64,000 nt of DNA from Dastarcus helophoroides (taxonomy: Eukaryota > Arthropoda > Insecta > Coleoptera > Bothrideridae). Shown in pieces: positions 1 to 11,451 of this stretch (position 1 is the first letter of the stretch; every line of letters starts with the position of its first letter). The stretch is taken from assembly GCA_028583605.1 (NCBI GenBank), contig CM053325.1, positions 62,097,648 through 62,161,647 on the forward strand, read 5' to 3'. Under the pieces are notes generated by a model, which did no database searches, was not told where the DNA came from, and saw only the letters and a program-made list of their open reading frames with translations. Both the position numbers and the translations under genes were made by a program.

Positions 1-183
1 TCAGATTCGCTCTAAAGCGTTTCGATAGCCAAGCTATCGCTTTCAGAGAGATACCGATATGATAGCTTGATTATCGAAACGCGTTAAAGCAACCATTCTT
101 ATTTTTTAATCCTTCTTGGTTTCAGGGGACAAGATCAGTATTTCAATTTTTGAAAATAACCAAGGACTAGACCGTTCCACAAT
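1..183. mobile_element. Foldback MITE, family F (copy 1, cut by window edge)
   Basis: Palindromic element with two arms around a short centre. It carries the family signature: a GCGTTTCGATAGCCAAGC stem, then TTTAATC-CTTCTTGGTTTCAG and GGGACAAGAT toward the right end, finishing near ACCAAGGACTAGACCGTTCC. The same modules recur at 5.6, 13.8, 22.0, 24.1, 30.1, 34.3, 48.9 and 59.5 kb. No coding capacity, so presumably non-autonomous. The left end lies outside the window. Confidence 0.75.
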
Positions 184-552
184 AAAAAAAATTGTATTTT
201 TAAATCTAATTTTCTAGAATTAAGAAGTACAGAAAAAGTATTAATTTCTCAAATTTGTGAAATTTAAGGTTTACGATGGACAATTTGCGTATAAAATCAA
301 AACCAATAAATAGATAAACATAAATAAAAAGATTAATAAATAGGACATTTATTTTATTCATCTCGAACAAAGTAAAATCTCGTTTTTCCTGAGTTCCTTT
401 GATCACCTTATAATAAAGAATAGTTTAAGGTCCTTTATAATCAAATGGAAGAGTTGCAACCCTAAAATTCATCCTTTTTTCCCGTTAGTTCCCTAAATAA
501 CATAATGCAATTTCAAATATTTGCTTCCAATTATCCTCTAAAATAACTCAGT

Positions 553-777
553 TTACGTACACATTCGCACGGTGGGATCTTGTGTGTGGGTTTCAAAATT
601 TCCAGGATTGGAAAAAAAATCCCTCAATCGTTTTATGTCCTTTCCAGATTCGAGTAATTCTGCGTGAAGTTCCAAAGCGGTGAGATACAGACGATCATTT
701 AACAATTTCGATGCTACATCCGAATATGTAATTGGTTTATCGCTAGATTTGAATTCGTTACTTTCACTTTCGGACAT
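553..777 (-). CDS. RELCH: RELCH-like LisH protein, first coding exon
   Basis: The ATG at 777 opens a frame MSESESNEFKSSDK followed by a LisH-type segment (YSDVASKLLNDRLYLTALEL, then HAELLESGKDIKRLRDFFSN) and PGNFE. This closely matches the N-terminus of RELCH/KIAA1468, the LisH and HEAT-repeat protein linked to recycling endosomes and cholesterol transport in vertebrates. Only the first exon is present; the rest would lie left of the window. The frame closes at 553, so a splice donor is expected just before. Candidates on the minus strand are GTGCGA near 560 or GTACGT near 549, and neither can be preferred from sequence alone. The exon and its upstream region are duplicated twice more (1108-1273, 1604-1768), and only this copy continues into FSNPGNFE. 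The homology assignment is from recognition; the function is known for the family only. Confidence 0.7.
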   Translation of the reverse strand: MSESESNEFKSSDKPITYSDVASKLLNDRLYLTALELHAELLESGKDIKRLRDFFSNPGNFETHTQDPTVRMCT

Positions 778-1107
778 GTTGACGGATTAAATTTGTTCAC
801 TTTATATGTAACGAAAGAATAGCTCCAGAGGAAGCATATTTGTTAAAATATACAAAAATAAGAGAAATATACACTACACAACATTAACCACAAATTGCTG
901 CAACTGTCATCAAAGACAAGATACTGTCATACTTGTCAAGGACAATTCTTTGTCTTGTGTCATACTAGCAGTGTTGTCAATCTTTTCGTGTCGAAGTCAC
1001 TAGGACTAAAGCTTGCTTCACGCGGTTAACATTTTGATGATTAATGTGTTGCCTATGTTTCAGGAGTTGTTTGGCAGAAATAAGCTAATCTTTTTAGATT
1101 AGCACGC

Positions 1108-1273
1108 TTAAAAATCCCTCAATCGTTTTATGTCCTTTCCAGATTCGAGTAATTCTGCGTGAAGTTCCAAAGCGGTGAGATACAGACGATCATTTAACAA
1201 TTTCGATGCTACATCCGAATATGTTAATTGGTTTATCGCTAGATTTGAATTCGTTACTTTCACTTTCGGACAT
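1108..1273 (-). pseudogene. Duplicated RELCH exon 1, copy 2 (frameshifted, truncated)
   Basis: Second tandem copy of the RELCH-like first exon. The ATG is at 1273. A one-base insertion (ATATGTTAATTGG instead of ATATGTAATTGG) breaks the frame about 15 codons in. The 3' end runs into a stop immediately after the codons for LRDF, because the duplication junction cuts the exon there. It has no route to downstream exons except by splicing or readthrough from upstream, so it is unlikely to encode a functional N-terminus. Its upstream region could still act as a promoter. Confidence 0.75.
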
Positions 1274-1603
1274 ATTGACGGATTAAATTTGTTCACTTTA
1301 TATGTAACGAAAGAATAGCTCCAGAGGAAGCATATTTGTTAAAATATACAAAAATAAGAGAAATATACACTACACAACATTAACCACAAATTGCTGCAAC
1401 TGTCATCAAAGACAAGACACTGTCATACTTGTCAAGGACAATTCTTTGTCTTGTGTCATACTAGCAGTGTTGTCAATCTTTTCGTGTCGAAGTCACTAGG
1501 ACTAAAGCTGGCTTCACGCGGTTAACATTTTGATGATTAATGTGTTGCCTATGTTTCAGGAGTTGTTTGGCAGAAATAAGCTAATCTTTTTAGATTAGCA
1601 CGC

Positions 1604-1768
1604 TTAAAAATCCCTCAATCGTTTTATGTCCTTTCCAGATTCGAGTAATTCTGCGTGAAGTTCCAAAGTGGTGAGATACAGACGATCATTTAACAATTTC
1701 GATGCTACATCCGAATATGTAATTGGTTTATCGCTAGATTTGAATTCGTTACTTTCACTTTCGGACAT
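1604..1768 (-). pseudogene. Duplicated RELCH exon 1, copy 3 (truncated)
   Basis: Third copy, ATG at 1768. It keeps the open frame through the LisH segment, with one substitution (LTTLEL instead of LTALEL), but stops right after LRDF at the duplication junction. It would make a peptide of roughly 55 residues. About 90 bp upstream of its ATG, the copy is interrupted by a 1252-bp transposon (1869-3120). Confidence 0.7.
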
Positions 1769-1868
1769 ATTGACGGATTAAATTTGTTCACTTTATATGT
1801 AACGAAAGAATAGCTCCAGAGGAAGCATATTTGTTAAAATATACAAAAATAAGAGAAATATATACTAC

Positions 1869-3120
1869 CTTTGACTATACATATAAATGGACGGAGCATT
1901 CAATGTGTTAGAAGAGTATTAACTTGGGCTGGTAATTGTGGAATAAGAATGAACTCTGAAAAAGGACAAGCTAGAAAGAGTACGTTTTGCCATCGGGTTC
2001 GATGCAATGGTCATGTCCAGAACTAACCAATCACGTTCATAATATTAAATTTGTCGTTTTTTGTCGCTTAAATGTCATTTGTGTCGAATGGGGTTTGTTT
2101 ACCTTTTTATGCGTTCTACTTTTAATAAGTTTCTTGTTTTGTTTAGTTACAGTTAATCAATTTAGATAATTTATTAGGTTTAAATGATTTCGGGAAAGTG
2201 GGAAGTTTGCTAGTAATAAGTATTTCGTCCTGTTGGTGTCTTAATAATGAGGTTGATCTTACCCAGATTCCTGACTTTTAGGTTAATATGTTCCGCCGAA
2301 ATTCCTTAGGGAAAAAAGGCGTTTCAACATTTCATTTATGAGAACACAAAAGGTTAGCTATTCATCTTCATAAAATAGAAAGTTATTTATGATGTTTTTT
2401 TTTAGAAAAACGATTTTAATAAAGATGCAAATACAAACATAATCAGCCACATTCGTTATCGAAGGAGAGGCTCTAGGAGGTATTAAAATTATTTTCAGTA
2501 TTTGGGACCTTGGGACAATGTTCAGTTTTTTAATGTCTACAACTTAATAACGAGATGTGCCTATTCTGCATTCCATTTCGAGGTTCTTTTAGGTATAACT
2601 AAAAACCCAAGAATTATTATCACCTTAAATGAACCATCTTTGCCCTCAAATGTAAGGGTGCATTTCTTGAAATTACGACATGGTAAATGTAAAATTCATT
2701 TCTAATTGTAAGTTTTTTTTAGTAATATATTATTTTTTCTATATTTTTGTTTTATTTCAATTTAAAAAAAAAGTTTTTATCTTTCGCTATATTTGTACAT
2801 CATTAATACTTTTGTAATATTTTACAGATCAGTTTATTTAAATAGTCATAAAAATACTTTATGCAGTGGTTAAACATTTATGCTAGATCCGAAAATAATG
2901 GATGTATAAATATTTTTCGGACAATTTTTCTAATAAAGATTACTTCCATTTTGTCGTTAGTATGAAACATACTTTAAGAGATTTAGCGTTAGTGTCGACA
3001 ATATCATACTTTCAAGCATGCGCAAATGGTCGATCCCGATGGCACGTCGATTGTCTGTCTCTATTTTCGCGGCCCTTATTTTGGACCGAATGCTCCATCC
3101 ATTTATTTATATTATGTAAG
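1869..3120. mobile_element. Non-autonomous DNA transposon with 8-bp target duplication TATACTAC
   Basis: TATACTAC occurs at 1861-1868 and again at 3121-3128, exactly bracketing the insert. The left end reads CTTTGACTATACATATAAAT and the inverted right end CTTACATAATATAAATAAAT, after which both continue as ATGGAYGGAGCATTC. A further shared subterminal stretch (GCCATCGGGWTCGA) lies about 100 bp in on both sides. No transposase frame is present. The 8-bp duplication suggests the hAT or P class; the TIR start CTTNGA fits neither well, so the superfamily is open. Two miniature elements at 28245 and 34565 have similar ends. Confidence 0.85.
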
Positions 3121-3634
3121 TATACTACACAACATTAACCACAAATTGCTGCAACTGTCATCAAAGACAAGACACTGTCATACTTGTCAAGGACAATTCT
3201 TTGTCTTGTGTCATACTAGCAGTGTTGTCAATCTTTTCGTGTCGAAGTCACTAGGACTAAAGCTGGCTTCACGCTGTTAATATTTTGATGATTAATGTGT
3301 TGCCTATACTTCAGGAGTTCGTTGGCGGAAATAACCAGACTAAACGTTTTCCATATCATTTTTACTACTATTATTAACAATTTAATAATTTTCGGCAAAA
3401 ATTGAAAATAAAATTAAAGGAATCACTTTTAAAACAACCGACAACATAACAAAATATTCAATGACATTTAGGTTAGGATTTTAAGAACACAGAACACCAT
3501 TAAGAAATGCTACGGCGCTGCCACACGACTGTATCTAAATATTACTAGTTTGTTGTTTGTTGTTGTTGCTGTAGTCCATTTCAGATAAATGTGCATAAGA
3601 GTAGTGTGTGAAATATTAAATTAACCTTTAGATA

Positions 3635-4120
3635 AGTCCAAGAAAGTGTCACCCCTTTACCACAGCGGCAATTAAATAAATAATTACGCGATACGTATTT
3701 CGCCAGCAGAACTGGCATTTTCAAGCTTCCCGGTTAACACTACTGAACCAGTATCGTAAGCTTAGTTTTGAGATTCGCAGCACAAGTGCAGCATTAAATT
3801 TCTAAAACGCAGCATTAAATTTCTAAAACGATGCGTGAACCTCTCGATTTTTCCTAAATTCATTACTACGAGTAAAAATTGTCCGTTTGAAAATAAGATA
3901 ATAACAGCAGCAGCTGTTAAGAAATGGCTATATTTAGAAATTAAACGTCATTACACTAATAGAACAAGGCATGAAATTAACTCATAAAACTTGTACAAAA
4001 AACTAACATACAAACTCAACGAAGATACGCTTGAAAATGCCAGTTCTGCTGACGAAATTCGTATTGCGTAATTATTTATTTAATTGCCGATGTGGTAGAG
4101 GGGTGAAACCTCCTTGGACT
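3635..4120. mobile_element. Foldback MITE with TA target duplication
   Basis: Inverted arms of about 95-100 bp (3635-3737 and about 4028-4120) share AGTCCAAG, CACCCCT, ACCACANCGGCAATTAAATA and TGCCAGTTCTGCTG. Both ends abut TA (3633-3634, 4121-4122), as for Tc1/mariner-mobilised MITEs. The centre has a small tandem duplication (CAGCATTAAATTTCTAAAACG twice). Each arm carries a TTGAAAATGCCAG-TTCT-CTGGCGAAA hairpin discussed in the findings. Confidence 0.8.
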
Positions 4121-4158
4121 TAATCACAAACCACAGTGTTTAGTTCAGTGCTTTAGTC

Positions 4159-4860
4159 CAGTGTTGCCAACCCGAAAATATCTATTTCTGTCACGCCGAA
4201 CAAAAAATCCTGCTATTTGTGCGCAAAACCTGCTGCCCACTCTTGAATCTTTTATAAACAAAGTTGTTACACATATGGTACGCACGGCGGATCTTCTCCC
4301 TTACGACACAACAATAGTTGTTTGATTAGCAACGGAAAGAAGTTCATTGTCAATCAAGTAAGACATTTGTTTGTCTGGATTTGCAGAATGAAACTAACTG
4401 CTTAACAAAAATAAAATATATGTTGTGAAATGCCAAATCAATATTAGAACTATTTACCTTCTTTAGGTTGGCATTGCATTGTTCTATGTTTGCTAAAAAT
4501 GTCAAATGTCAATCAATAAGAATTTTTAATAAAACAGTCAGTCATGCAGTAAGAAGTTTCTCTATGCAATATATTAAAAGAATCCAGCATCCTGCTTAAA
4601 AGCTATTCCACTAATCAAAATTAACAACAATATACAATTTATATCTTAAGAGAAAAGAACTGCACTACATTATTTGGGTTTATGTTGATTGTACAGGTAC
4701 TGAAATATTCAAATTAGATATACATGCATATTATGTCCGAATTAGAGATTTTAGCAAAATCCCGTTACAATCTTTCTAATTTAAAAAACCTTCCGGCTAC
4801 ATGCTACGAGCATCAAAATTCTGCTACTGTAGCAGAATTCTGCTACGGTTGGCGACACTG
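4159..4860. mobile_element. hAT-type MITE, TSD CTTTAGTC
   Basis: CTTTAGTC flanks both sides (4151-4158, 4861-4868). The terminal inverted repeat is CAGTGTTGCCAACC on the left against CAGTGTCGCCAACC inverted on the right. The 702-bp body has no transposase frame. The 8-bp duplication and the CAGTG start are typical of hAT non-autonomous elements. Confidence 0.9.
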
Positions 4861-5250
4861 CTTTAGTCACCTTTAGATAAGTTACTAAAAAAACCTTTAA
4901 GCTAAAAAATTATGAAAACTAAAGCCGACTTCACGCCTAAACATACTTGTCTTTGTCAAAAGCAATTCTTTGTCTTGTATCATACTAGCAGTGTTGTCAA
5001 TATTTTCGTGTCGAAGTCACTAGGACTAAAGCTCGCTTCACGCGTCATGATTAATGTGTTGCCTATATTCGGCAAAAATAATCAAACGAAATGTTTTTTA
5101 GAGTATTTTTAATACCATCATTAACAATTTAATAATTTTCAGTAGAAATCGACATAAAGTATAAAAGAATCAATCACTCTTAAAACGACTTTTAACAAAT
5201 CAAAATATTTAATGATATTTAGGTTAGGATTTTAGTTTTTTTTAGATTTG

Positions 5251-6554
5251 TAGTGAAAGGGTTTTTTAATAGACGTTTCGTGTTTTTGCTACCATCATCA
5301 AGTACGCCATATTAAATACTGACTTGTAATTTTTATTGCATCTTTGTGTAGCTTTTGAAACAACTTCATTAATGTATGTGACTAAACGTTTCGTCTCTTT
5401 AAAGCGACATCGAGGAAAAAAACACTTTTTTTCAGATTAACGTTACTTTAATATCTTTTCATAATTAAAAGGTACTTATTATTAAAAAGTACTTATTATT
5501 AACAATGAAATTATAAACACTTAAATAATTGGTAAAAACACAATAAATGCATTTTAAAAAAGAACATAAAAAAATTGAAATACAGAACTTGATCGCTGAA
5601 ACCAAGAAAGATTAAAAAACACAACAAACGTTGCTGGCTAACGCGTTTCGACAGCCAAGGGCAAGGGGACAAGTTCTGTATTTTAATTTTTGAAGATAAC
5701 CAAGGACCAGTCCGTTCCATAAAAAAAGAACATAATTATAAATAACTGACCACCAAAAATAATGACTAATAACTACGGATAAAGCAACTATGGATATTTA
5801 AAACAACAAATAACAAGTAAAATAATAACAGTCACATTTCACTTTTCCTATTTTATAACATTCTAGTTATCATTCAAAAATAGAAAATCTTTAAATTTAA
5901 AAAAAAGGTTCGTCTTCTTGATAATAATTTATAGCTACTAAACGTTCAACCACATAAAATACACATCAGTGAAGTCGGAGATTCAAAGGCTACACGAAGA
6001 TGCAATCTCATCGGGTACATGGCTCGTTAACATTTCAGTTGTCTCGTTTTTGGTTAAAAAAGCAACTTTTGTTGAAACATTTGCTTATTAAATTTACAAT
6101 TCTTCACAAATGCTTTAAAAAGCCAAATAGGTAACCAGAATCGATCATGGAATTTTTGTATGTATTTTTTAGTAAACTTCCTGTTTACATCAGACGTCTA
6201 CTTTTGAATATCTTCAACTTTTATTAATTTACTTATCAAAAGCAACTTGGCTTTCGTCATACCAATATTTGACTGAAAAAATAGAAAGATGGAAATTAAA
6301 TGAAATAATTTAACTTTAATGTTACCTTTTCTATTATACAATTGATGATTTATTTTACAGTGTAATATATACAGTTTTAAACTATTTTAAATGTATTTTT
6401 ACAAGTGAATATATGTATATTATATATAGTTATTAAAATAAATTAGGCATATATTAATAAAAATAGAAATGAGTAAGTCATCTACCTACAAATATACTCA
6501 TGTAGCACCATCACATTTAGTATGTTACAAAATGATGTAATCATCTCTTGATAA
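5251..6554. other. AT-rich intergenic stretch with a deleted foldback copy
   Basis: Contains family-F foldback sequence at about 5575-5725 (both ends, with the centre deleted to a few bases) and a GACGTTTCGTGTTTTTGC hairpin-module sequence at about 5271-5310. I see no exon here. The end of the TMEM170 3' region (possible polyadenylation signal TTTATT on plus at 6349-6354) falls in this stretch. Confidence 0.5.
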
Positions 6555-8123
6555 TTAGAGAGTGGCCAATATTCTTGTGAAACCCATACAGCCAGTTATA
6601 ACCGTCTGCCCGCAGCCCCAAAATAGAGCATAGAGCGGATTCATGGGTAGACTAGACGCTCTATATACAAATGCTATTGCGGCGCTGCTTACGATCCCAG
6701 TAACAGCTGGAGTTATCACACCCATTAAAAGTATTGCAATTGGGAAAAACTTGCCGAATTTGTGTTTTCTTAAAGTAAGGAATGCTATGAGTCCAGCTAT
6801 CTACAAAAATAAGTCGCATTAGTATTACTGATAGCGAAAAATTTAAACAAAATGCATTTTACTAACTAGATAAGAGTTTTTTTTTTAATATCTCGTAGCA
6901 CTTTTATCAATTATTAAATGTTTCAACTTTTTTTACATGTATTTTCTGTTTTTCAACAATTTCAAATAAATTATTTGTAATATTTCTGGAGACATTAATA
7001 ATTTCAAAAGCACGATGACTGTTTACATTTTAAAAACGAACTATAAACTTAGAGACAGTTGGCAGTTTGTTTTTAATATAAATGTTAATTTTTTTGTTTA
7101 TTATCGCAGATATAAGATTTAAAACTATTTTGTTAAATATAAATAAAATTAAAAATTGGTTTGGATAAACACTGTCAAAGCAACGCATATAATCATGATA
7201 TAAAGAAGAGTGAATTTAACACAAAAACGTTAGATTTATTTGTGATGGGAGACAGAACGGTATCCATAATTGAAAAATATTGCCTCTCGAATTAATTGAT
7301 TGGTTGATTGATTGTGATAATATCATTAAACGTTCGAATAATCTTTATCTTAAAATAAGCAGGTAAAACAAAAATCAGCAATACCCTGATTAAAGCTGAA
7401 AGTTATAGAGGGCCCCCAATCTCTACTGAAAAGTGTGGAGTAAAAAATTCACATTTTTTACGCTTAATATTAACTTCCACTTCCACTCAATTTGTAAGGT
7501 ATAAATAATATAATAAATAAGGTTTAAACGGTTAAAGTACTGTTATTAATTATCGTTTAATATAAATTTTGCTTTTTTCATTCATGTTTTATTGGCTTTT
7601 TCTTCGCCAGTTACTCCTTCCACAATTCTAGATTTTCGGTAACCTTCTATTAACCATCTCTTGTAAATTGTACGAATAAAAAAACTCTGCTTATAACGAT
7701 CCTCAAGGAACTAAAGTTAAGAACCGATTTCTTTCTTCAGTCCCTTGGGGTTCGTTATAAGCAAACGTGTTTTATGTTTCAGCCAAAAAGGGGATTATTT
7801 AAAACATTTTAATTACTTAAAGCCAGGGAGACTTATCTGGAAAAATAAAATATAACTAAATCTAAAAAAAATACACATTTACTTATAAAACATTAACAAA
7901 ATAGACGATATCCCAAAATCGCATATTGGCTATTAAAACCACACCATCCACAGTCACACGCACATGGCATTAACGCAACACAACTTACAGTATGAACAAA
8001 TATTGACGAAAACAAGGCCCAAAGGAAGACATGATACCACATCTTTGAAAATGTATTCAACACATCTGTTTGCTGAAGCCAAAATACATCACTTAGAGAA
8101 TCCATTCCTGTATATTTAGGCAT
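6555..8123 (-). CDS. TMEM170: TMEM170 family membrane protein (two exons)
   Basis: Two minus-strand exons give a 126-aa protein. Exon 1 is 8123-7989 (45 codons, ending FSSIFVHT, donor GTAAGT); exon 2 is 6800-6555 (acceptor TTTTTGTAG, 81 codons plus stop). The joined region SSIFVHTIAGLIAFLTLRKH matches the family pattern in which a conserved MWY-VFLWAL segment precedes a TLR-H-K-G loop, and the protein ends in R-ILATL like TMEM170A. Three hydrophobic segments are visible: about residues 30-52, 64-89 and 104-122. TMEM170A is an ER and nuclear-envelope protein that favours ER sheets. At 126 aa it is slightly shorter than vertebrate TMEM170A (about 144). The phase-0 junction and the intact frame across both exons make this a real gene. 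An upstream in-frame ATG choice (MPKYTGMDSL or MDSL) is uncertain. Confidence 0.9.
7688..7763. repeat. 76-bp hairpin element in the TMEM170 intron
   Basis: TGCTTATAACGATCCTCAAG on the left is matched inverted by CTTGGGGTTCGTTATAAGCA on the right, with loop-side ACTAAA/TTCAGT also partly paired. A compact miniature foldback, probably a MITE; no target duplication is clear. Confidence 0.6.
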
Positions 8124-8759
8124 TTCTAAATTAGAAATTCATCTTATACTATCCGCCTCTTTCCTAAAAGGATCCATAATAAAAAAATTCTTATCTGGAG
8201 CATTTGTTTATTTATTGAATCCTAGTGCGAATTTTCGCTTTAGTTAAACACCAACAGCCAAACTGATTACATTCAAACGCTGAGACATACTAAAATATAA
8301 TCGAAATCAACTTAGACGTTTAAATAAATTAATCATAAGCAAATACATTAGTAATTTTCAAGTTTATACAATACACTTAAACATTTATTTATTGACAATA
8401 ATTTGACATTTAGAAAATGGCATTTGACGTGATAGATCATAGAGCTATGCAAGCAGAAACCAAAGACAAGAACAACGACGAAACTCTTTGACTATATGTG
8501 TTGATTGAATATAGTAATTCAATCAACGTGTACGGTAATTCTAACAGAAGTGCGGTGTATGATCCAAATACCAATACCGTACAAAAAAACCGTAATATAC
8601 GTTTTTCTATTTATTAACAATGAGTTTCTTAAGTAATTCACCAGTATTGGTGTATGTATAGTTCCACAATTTACAACCAAACGCCGCGCCATCTCGCAAT
8701 AAGTAGAAACATTGTAGTTTGGTTTACAGGCGTTTCCCTCAATTTTAAACACCAATGTT
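8124..8759. other. AT-rich intergenic region upstream of TMEM170
   Basis: No coding exon seen. Holds one copy of a small recurrent palindrome (GTTGATTGAATA, four bases, then ATTCAATCAAC, about 8499-8528) that also occurs near 26972, 29083 and, in part, 10287 and 29390. The TMEM170 promoter should lie close to 8124, but I see no decisive core element. Confidence 0.4.
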
Positions 8760-9830
8760 TATATTTTAATTATTTGTTCATAATTAGACAAAACCATATT
8801 TAATTTTTTGCTTCGTTTCTCATTTATGTATTGTAGTTTTGTTTACGAAAGCGTGGAAAGGACATTAACAAATGTCGAGTTTAAACTGGAAGTTTCGACT
8901 TTATTCTCCAAATTTCGACTTTTTTTCACAAATTTCCGTGGATAAAGTTAAAATTTCGTCTTTTAATCTTAAAATTTCAACTCTTCTTCACAAAATTTCA
9001 TCTTTTTTTCCTCTATTTCGAGCTTAAAGTCAAAATTTTTACATGTTTACATGTGTTGTATATTCTATGGTTAGGTTAGGCAGATGACAGTTGCGCCCCA
9101 CCATACCGCTTACATTTTAATATCGACAGTTGGTAGTAGGGTGCGTTCAGTAATTTCTTTTTTATTGACCAATACTTCGACTTTTTTCTTGAAATTTCAG
9201 GATTAAAGTAGAATTTTCGCAAAAGAAGTCGAAATTTCCAGCTCAAAGACGACATCTCGACTTTAATTGTTAAATTTCGACTTAAAACTTGAAATATCAA
9301 CTATTTTCTAGAAATTTCGGCTTTGAACTCGAAATTTCGACTTTTTTTTTAAATTGCACGATTTAAGCCGAAATTTTTAACCTTAAACTCGGGGTTTGGA
9401 GGAAAATAAGGTAGGAAAGCGTAGAAAGGACACTGATTTAAAAAAAATTGTTTTTTAGAAATCTAGACATTTTTCTCGACATTTCAAATTTTTGCTCGAA
9501 ATTTTAAATTTAGAGTCCATATTTGGACTTTGTAAATTCGAAATTTCGCCCTTTTTCTGGAAAGTTTAATTTTTTGCTCGAAATTTTATCTTTAATCCCG
9601 AAATTTCGAACTTTTCCTCGAAATTTCGAGCTTTTTTTCGAAATTTCCACTTTTTTCTTGAAAGCCTAACTTAACCATAGAGTTTAATCTCGAAATTTTG
9701 AGTAAAAATTGGAAATTTTGAGAAAAATGGAGAAATTAACGAAAAAAGTCGAAATTTCGGGAAAAATCGAAATTTCGAGTTTAAAGTCGAAATTTCGACT
9801 ATAGCTGATAGTTAGGGATCTTATGTTTTA
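8760..9830. repeat. GAAATTT-type degenerate tandem repeat, block a
   Basis: Repeated NNCGAAATTTCGACTTTTTT on the plus strand on the left, turning to the opposite orientation (GTCGAAATTTCGAGTTTAAA) at the right end. The left shoulder (ATATTTTAATTATTTNTTC, then CATTTATGTATT) is homologous to 15820-15930, so this is a relic of the same element type as the one at 15599-20987. Two copies of a spacer motif AAAGCGTNGAAAGGACA lie at about 8847 and 9415. Confidence 0.8.
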
Positions 9831-10356
9831 TTTTATATATCAGTGTACGTTAGGTTGCCTATAATATCCAGTCACGTGGGGCTCTGATATTAACGAATAC
9901 TCTGTTGCCAAATTTTCCATTTTTAACGAATTATCCTGTATAATTACGATGTACTTTTTGTTCGTTTTTGTGTTATTCTGAGGTCTGAGATAAAAAACGG
10001 GTGCAATTGTGCAATTGTGAAGTTACATTAGGAGAAAACAGTCGCGTAAATCATTCACAAATATTGGTATTTCTCAGCAGATAACGTTTGGGAAACGCTG
10101 TAACAACCATCGACAAATTTGGAAATCTGTGTTTTCTTCAAAAGATGCTTCATCTCTGTGGCTGCACCACGGATTTATCCTTGGACTGCACAACGGATTA
10201 ATCCGTGGGTTGTACGCTTAGTCAAAGGTTGCACAGACAAACCACGAATTAATCCGTGGTTTACACCAATAGGCGCTGATTAATCAACGCAGTGTAAGTA
10301 TTCAATCAACGACGCAGTAGATAAAATGAATTGTCTGGATTTTTTATTCTTTAAAC
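9831..10356. other. Intergenic, with palindromic GGATTAATCC cluster
   Basis: Between about 10165 and 10265 three related copies of CCACGGATTAATCCGTGG occur (one near-perfect palindrome, two decayed). No gene recognised. The spacing and repetition could equally be a small transposon relic. Confidence 0.4.
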
Positions 10357-10550
10357 CAGCGTTTCCGAAGTGGTGGGTCGCGATCCAGTACCGGACCATG
10401 GAAATAAAATACCGGGTCGCAGAATTGTCTTCGTACTCGCAAATGGTAAATATTTACACACTAAAATAGTTTAAAAAATCGTTAGTGGGTCGCGAAAAGG
10501 AAGTGTTAAAGACAACCTAGCCAGAGCAGAAAAAAGTTTGGGAAACGCCG
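10357..10550. mobile_element. hAT-type MITE, TSD CTTTAAAC
   Basis: CTTTAAAC on both sides (10349-10356, 10551-10558). Ends are CAGCGTTTCC and, inverted, CGGCGTTTCCCAAAC. Contains GTGGGTCGCGA motifs on both flanks. 194 bp, non-coding. Confidence 0.9.
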
Positions 10551-10558
10551 CTTTAAAC

Positions 10559-11249
10559 TAACCTCTTTGGCCTTTACTTGTCATAATATGTCAAAAACGA
10601 AGAGTTTCAATTATGGTTATCTAGAAGGTAAGGTTGCGTTACGCCGTACTTTGAAAATGGAATTGAAAACCTTCCACTGTTCGCAACGCCATGTATTAAT
10701 CCGCAAATACATACGCCACAGAATTCTATTTTATCGTAGGTCAAACTCCCAAACGGGTAGTTAAAACGTACACCTAATAGATTGACGTAGTTTTTACTTC
10801 AGCGGTGGACTCTCCTCCCTGATTAAAAGATGATTAAAGGATGTTCTAGACACGCTTTTCTAGGAAAACCACAAAAAAAGGTTAACACGACAGGGATGTG
10901 ATAGATTGGATATATTGTACTTACGACTACCACCATCCATTGGCATCAGTAGGTTCAATTTAAGCTCTCATTTTACAGTTTTTGCACAATACTTGCTGGT
11001 AATACACAACAGAGGCCGCTGATGTCAGTAGGTGGAAATCAATCCCATTTTCATTCGACAAATTACGTTACCGATTCATCTCCTTCTTATAGGACTCCCT
11101 AGTTTTAGTAATTGTTTACAATCTAGTACTGTCGATACTGCTAGAGTGAAAACCACATCAAAAGTATATATTATCTCGTTTTATTAACGTAGTATTTAGA
11201 CTAGACAACGTCGCAATGAAATAAAAGGCGGAGGAACTTCTATGTCATA
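10559..11249. other. Intergenic, no gene seen
   Basis: Moderate base composition; a short open frame at 10567-10764 has no recognisable motif and I do not call it. Nothing else supported. Confidence 0.4.
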
Positions 11250-11257
11250 GTCTAGTG

Positions 11258-11451
11258 CAGTGATTCTCAACCACTGTGCCGCGACACTTTACTGTCCCGT
11301 GAGATTCTTGAAGTGTGCCGTCAAATTTTGCGGCTGCATACAGTAAAATAGCTGAGGAGACTTTTTTTGAATTTATATAGTTGTTAGTGTGTCGCCAAGT
11401 TTTTAAATTATTAAAAGTGTGCTGTGACGAAAAAAAGGTTGAGAATCACTG
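11258..11451. mobile_element. hAT-type MITE, TSD GTCTAGTG
   Basis: GTCTAGTG flanks (11250-11257, 11452-11459). Terminal inverted repeat CAGTGATTCTCAACC is perfect at both ends, a common hAT MITE terminus. 194 bp, with GTGTGCCGCGACA-like subterminal sequence. Confidence 0.92.

Larger units (their letters stand above)
621..3345. repeat. Tandem triplication (495-496 bp unit) of the RELCH promoter and first exon
   Basis: The string CCCTCAATCG recurs at 621, 1116 and 1612, giving unit lengths of 495 and 496 bp. Each unit contains the 3' part of the exon 1 sequence, the ATG, about 90 bp of upstream sequence (possible promoter) and a fragment of a dispersed repeat (TACACTACACAACATTAACC onward). The third unit is split by a transposon at 1869-3120 and resumes at 3121. 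Units are almost identical, indicating recent origin. Confidence 0.9.
3121..5250. repeat. Dispersed repeat family D1, composite with two nested MITEs
   Basis: This stretch shares segments with the 495-bp units (TTTCGTGTCGAAGTCACTAG, TTGATGATTAATGTGTTGCC) and with 11960-12530 and 28505-28850 (TTTAAGAACACAGAACA, CGCTGCCAC, CTAAATATTACTAGTT). It is an old dispersed element into which a TA-flanked MITE (3635-4120) and a hAT MITE (4159-4860) have inserted. No open frame of note and no clear own termini, so the class is unknown. Confidence 0.6.

Noticed and set aside
9070..9090. GGTTAGGTTAGG as insect telomere repeat (TTAGG)
   Set aside because: Only two units; too short to be more than chance.
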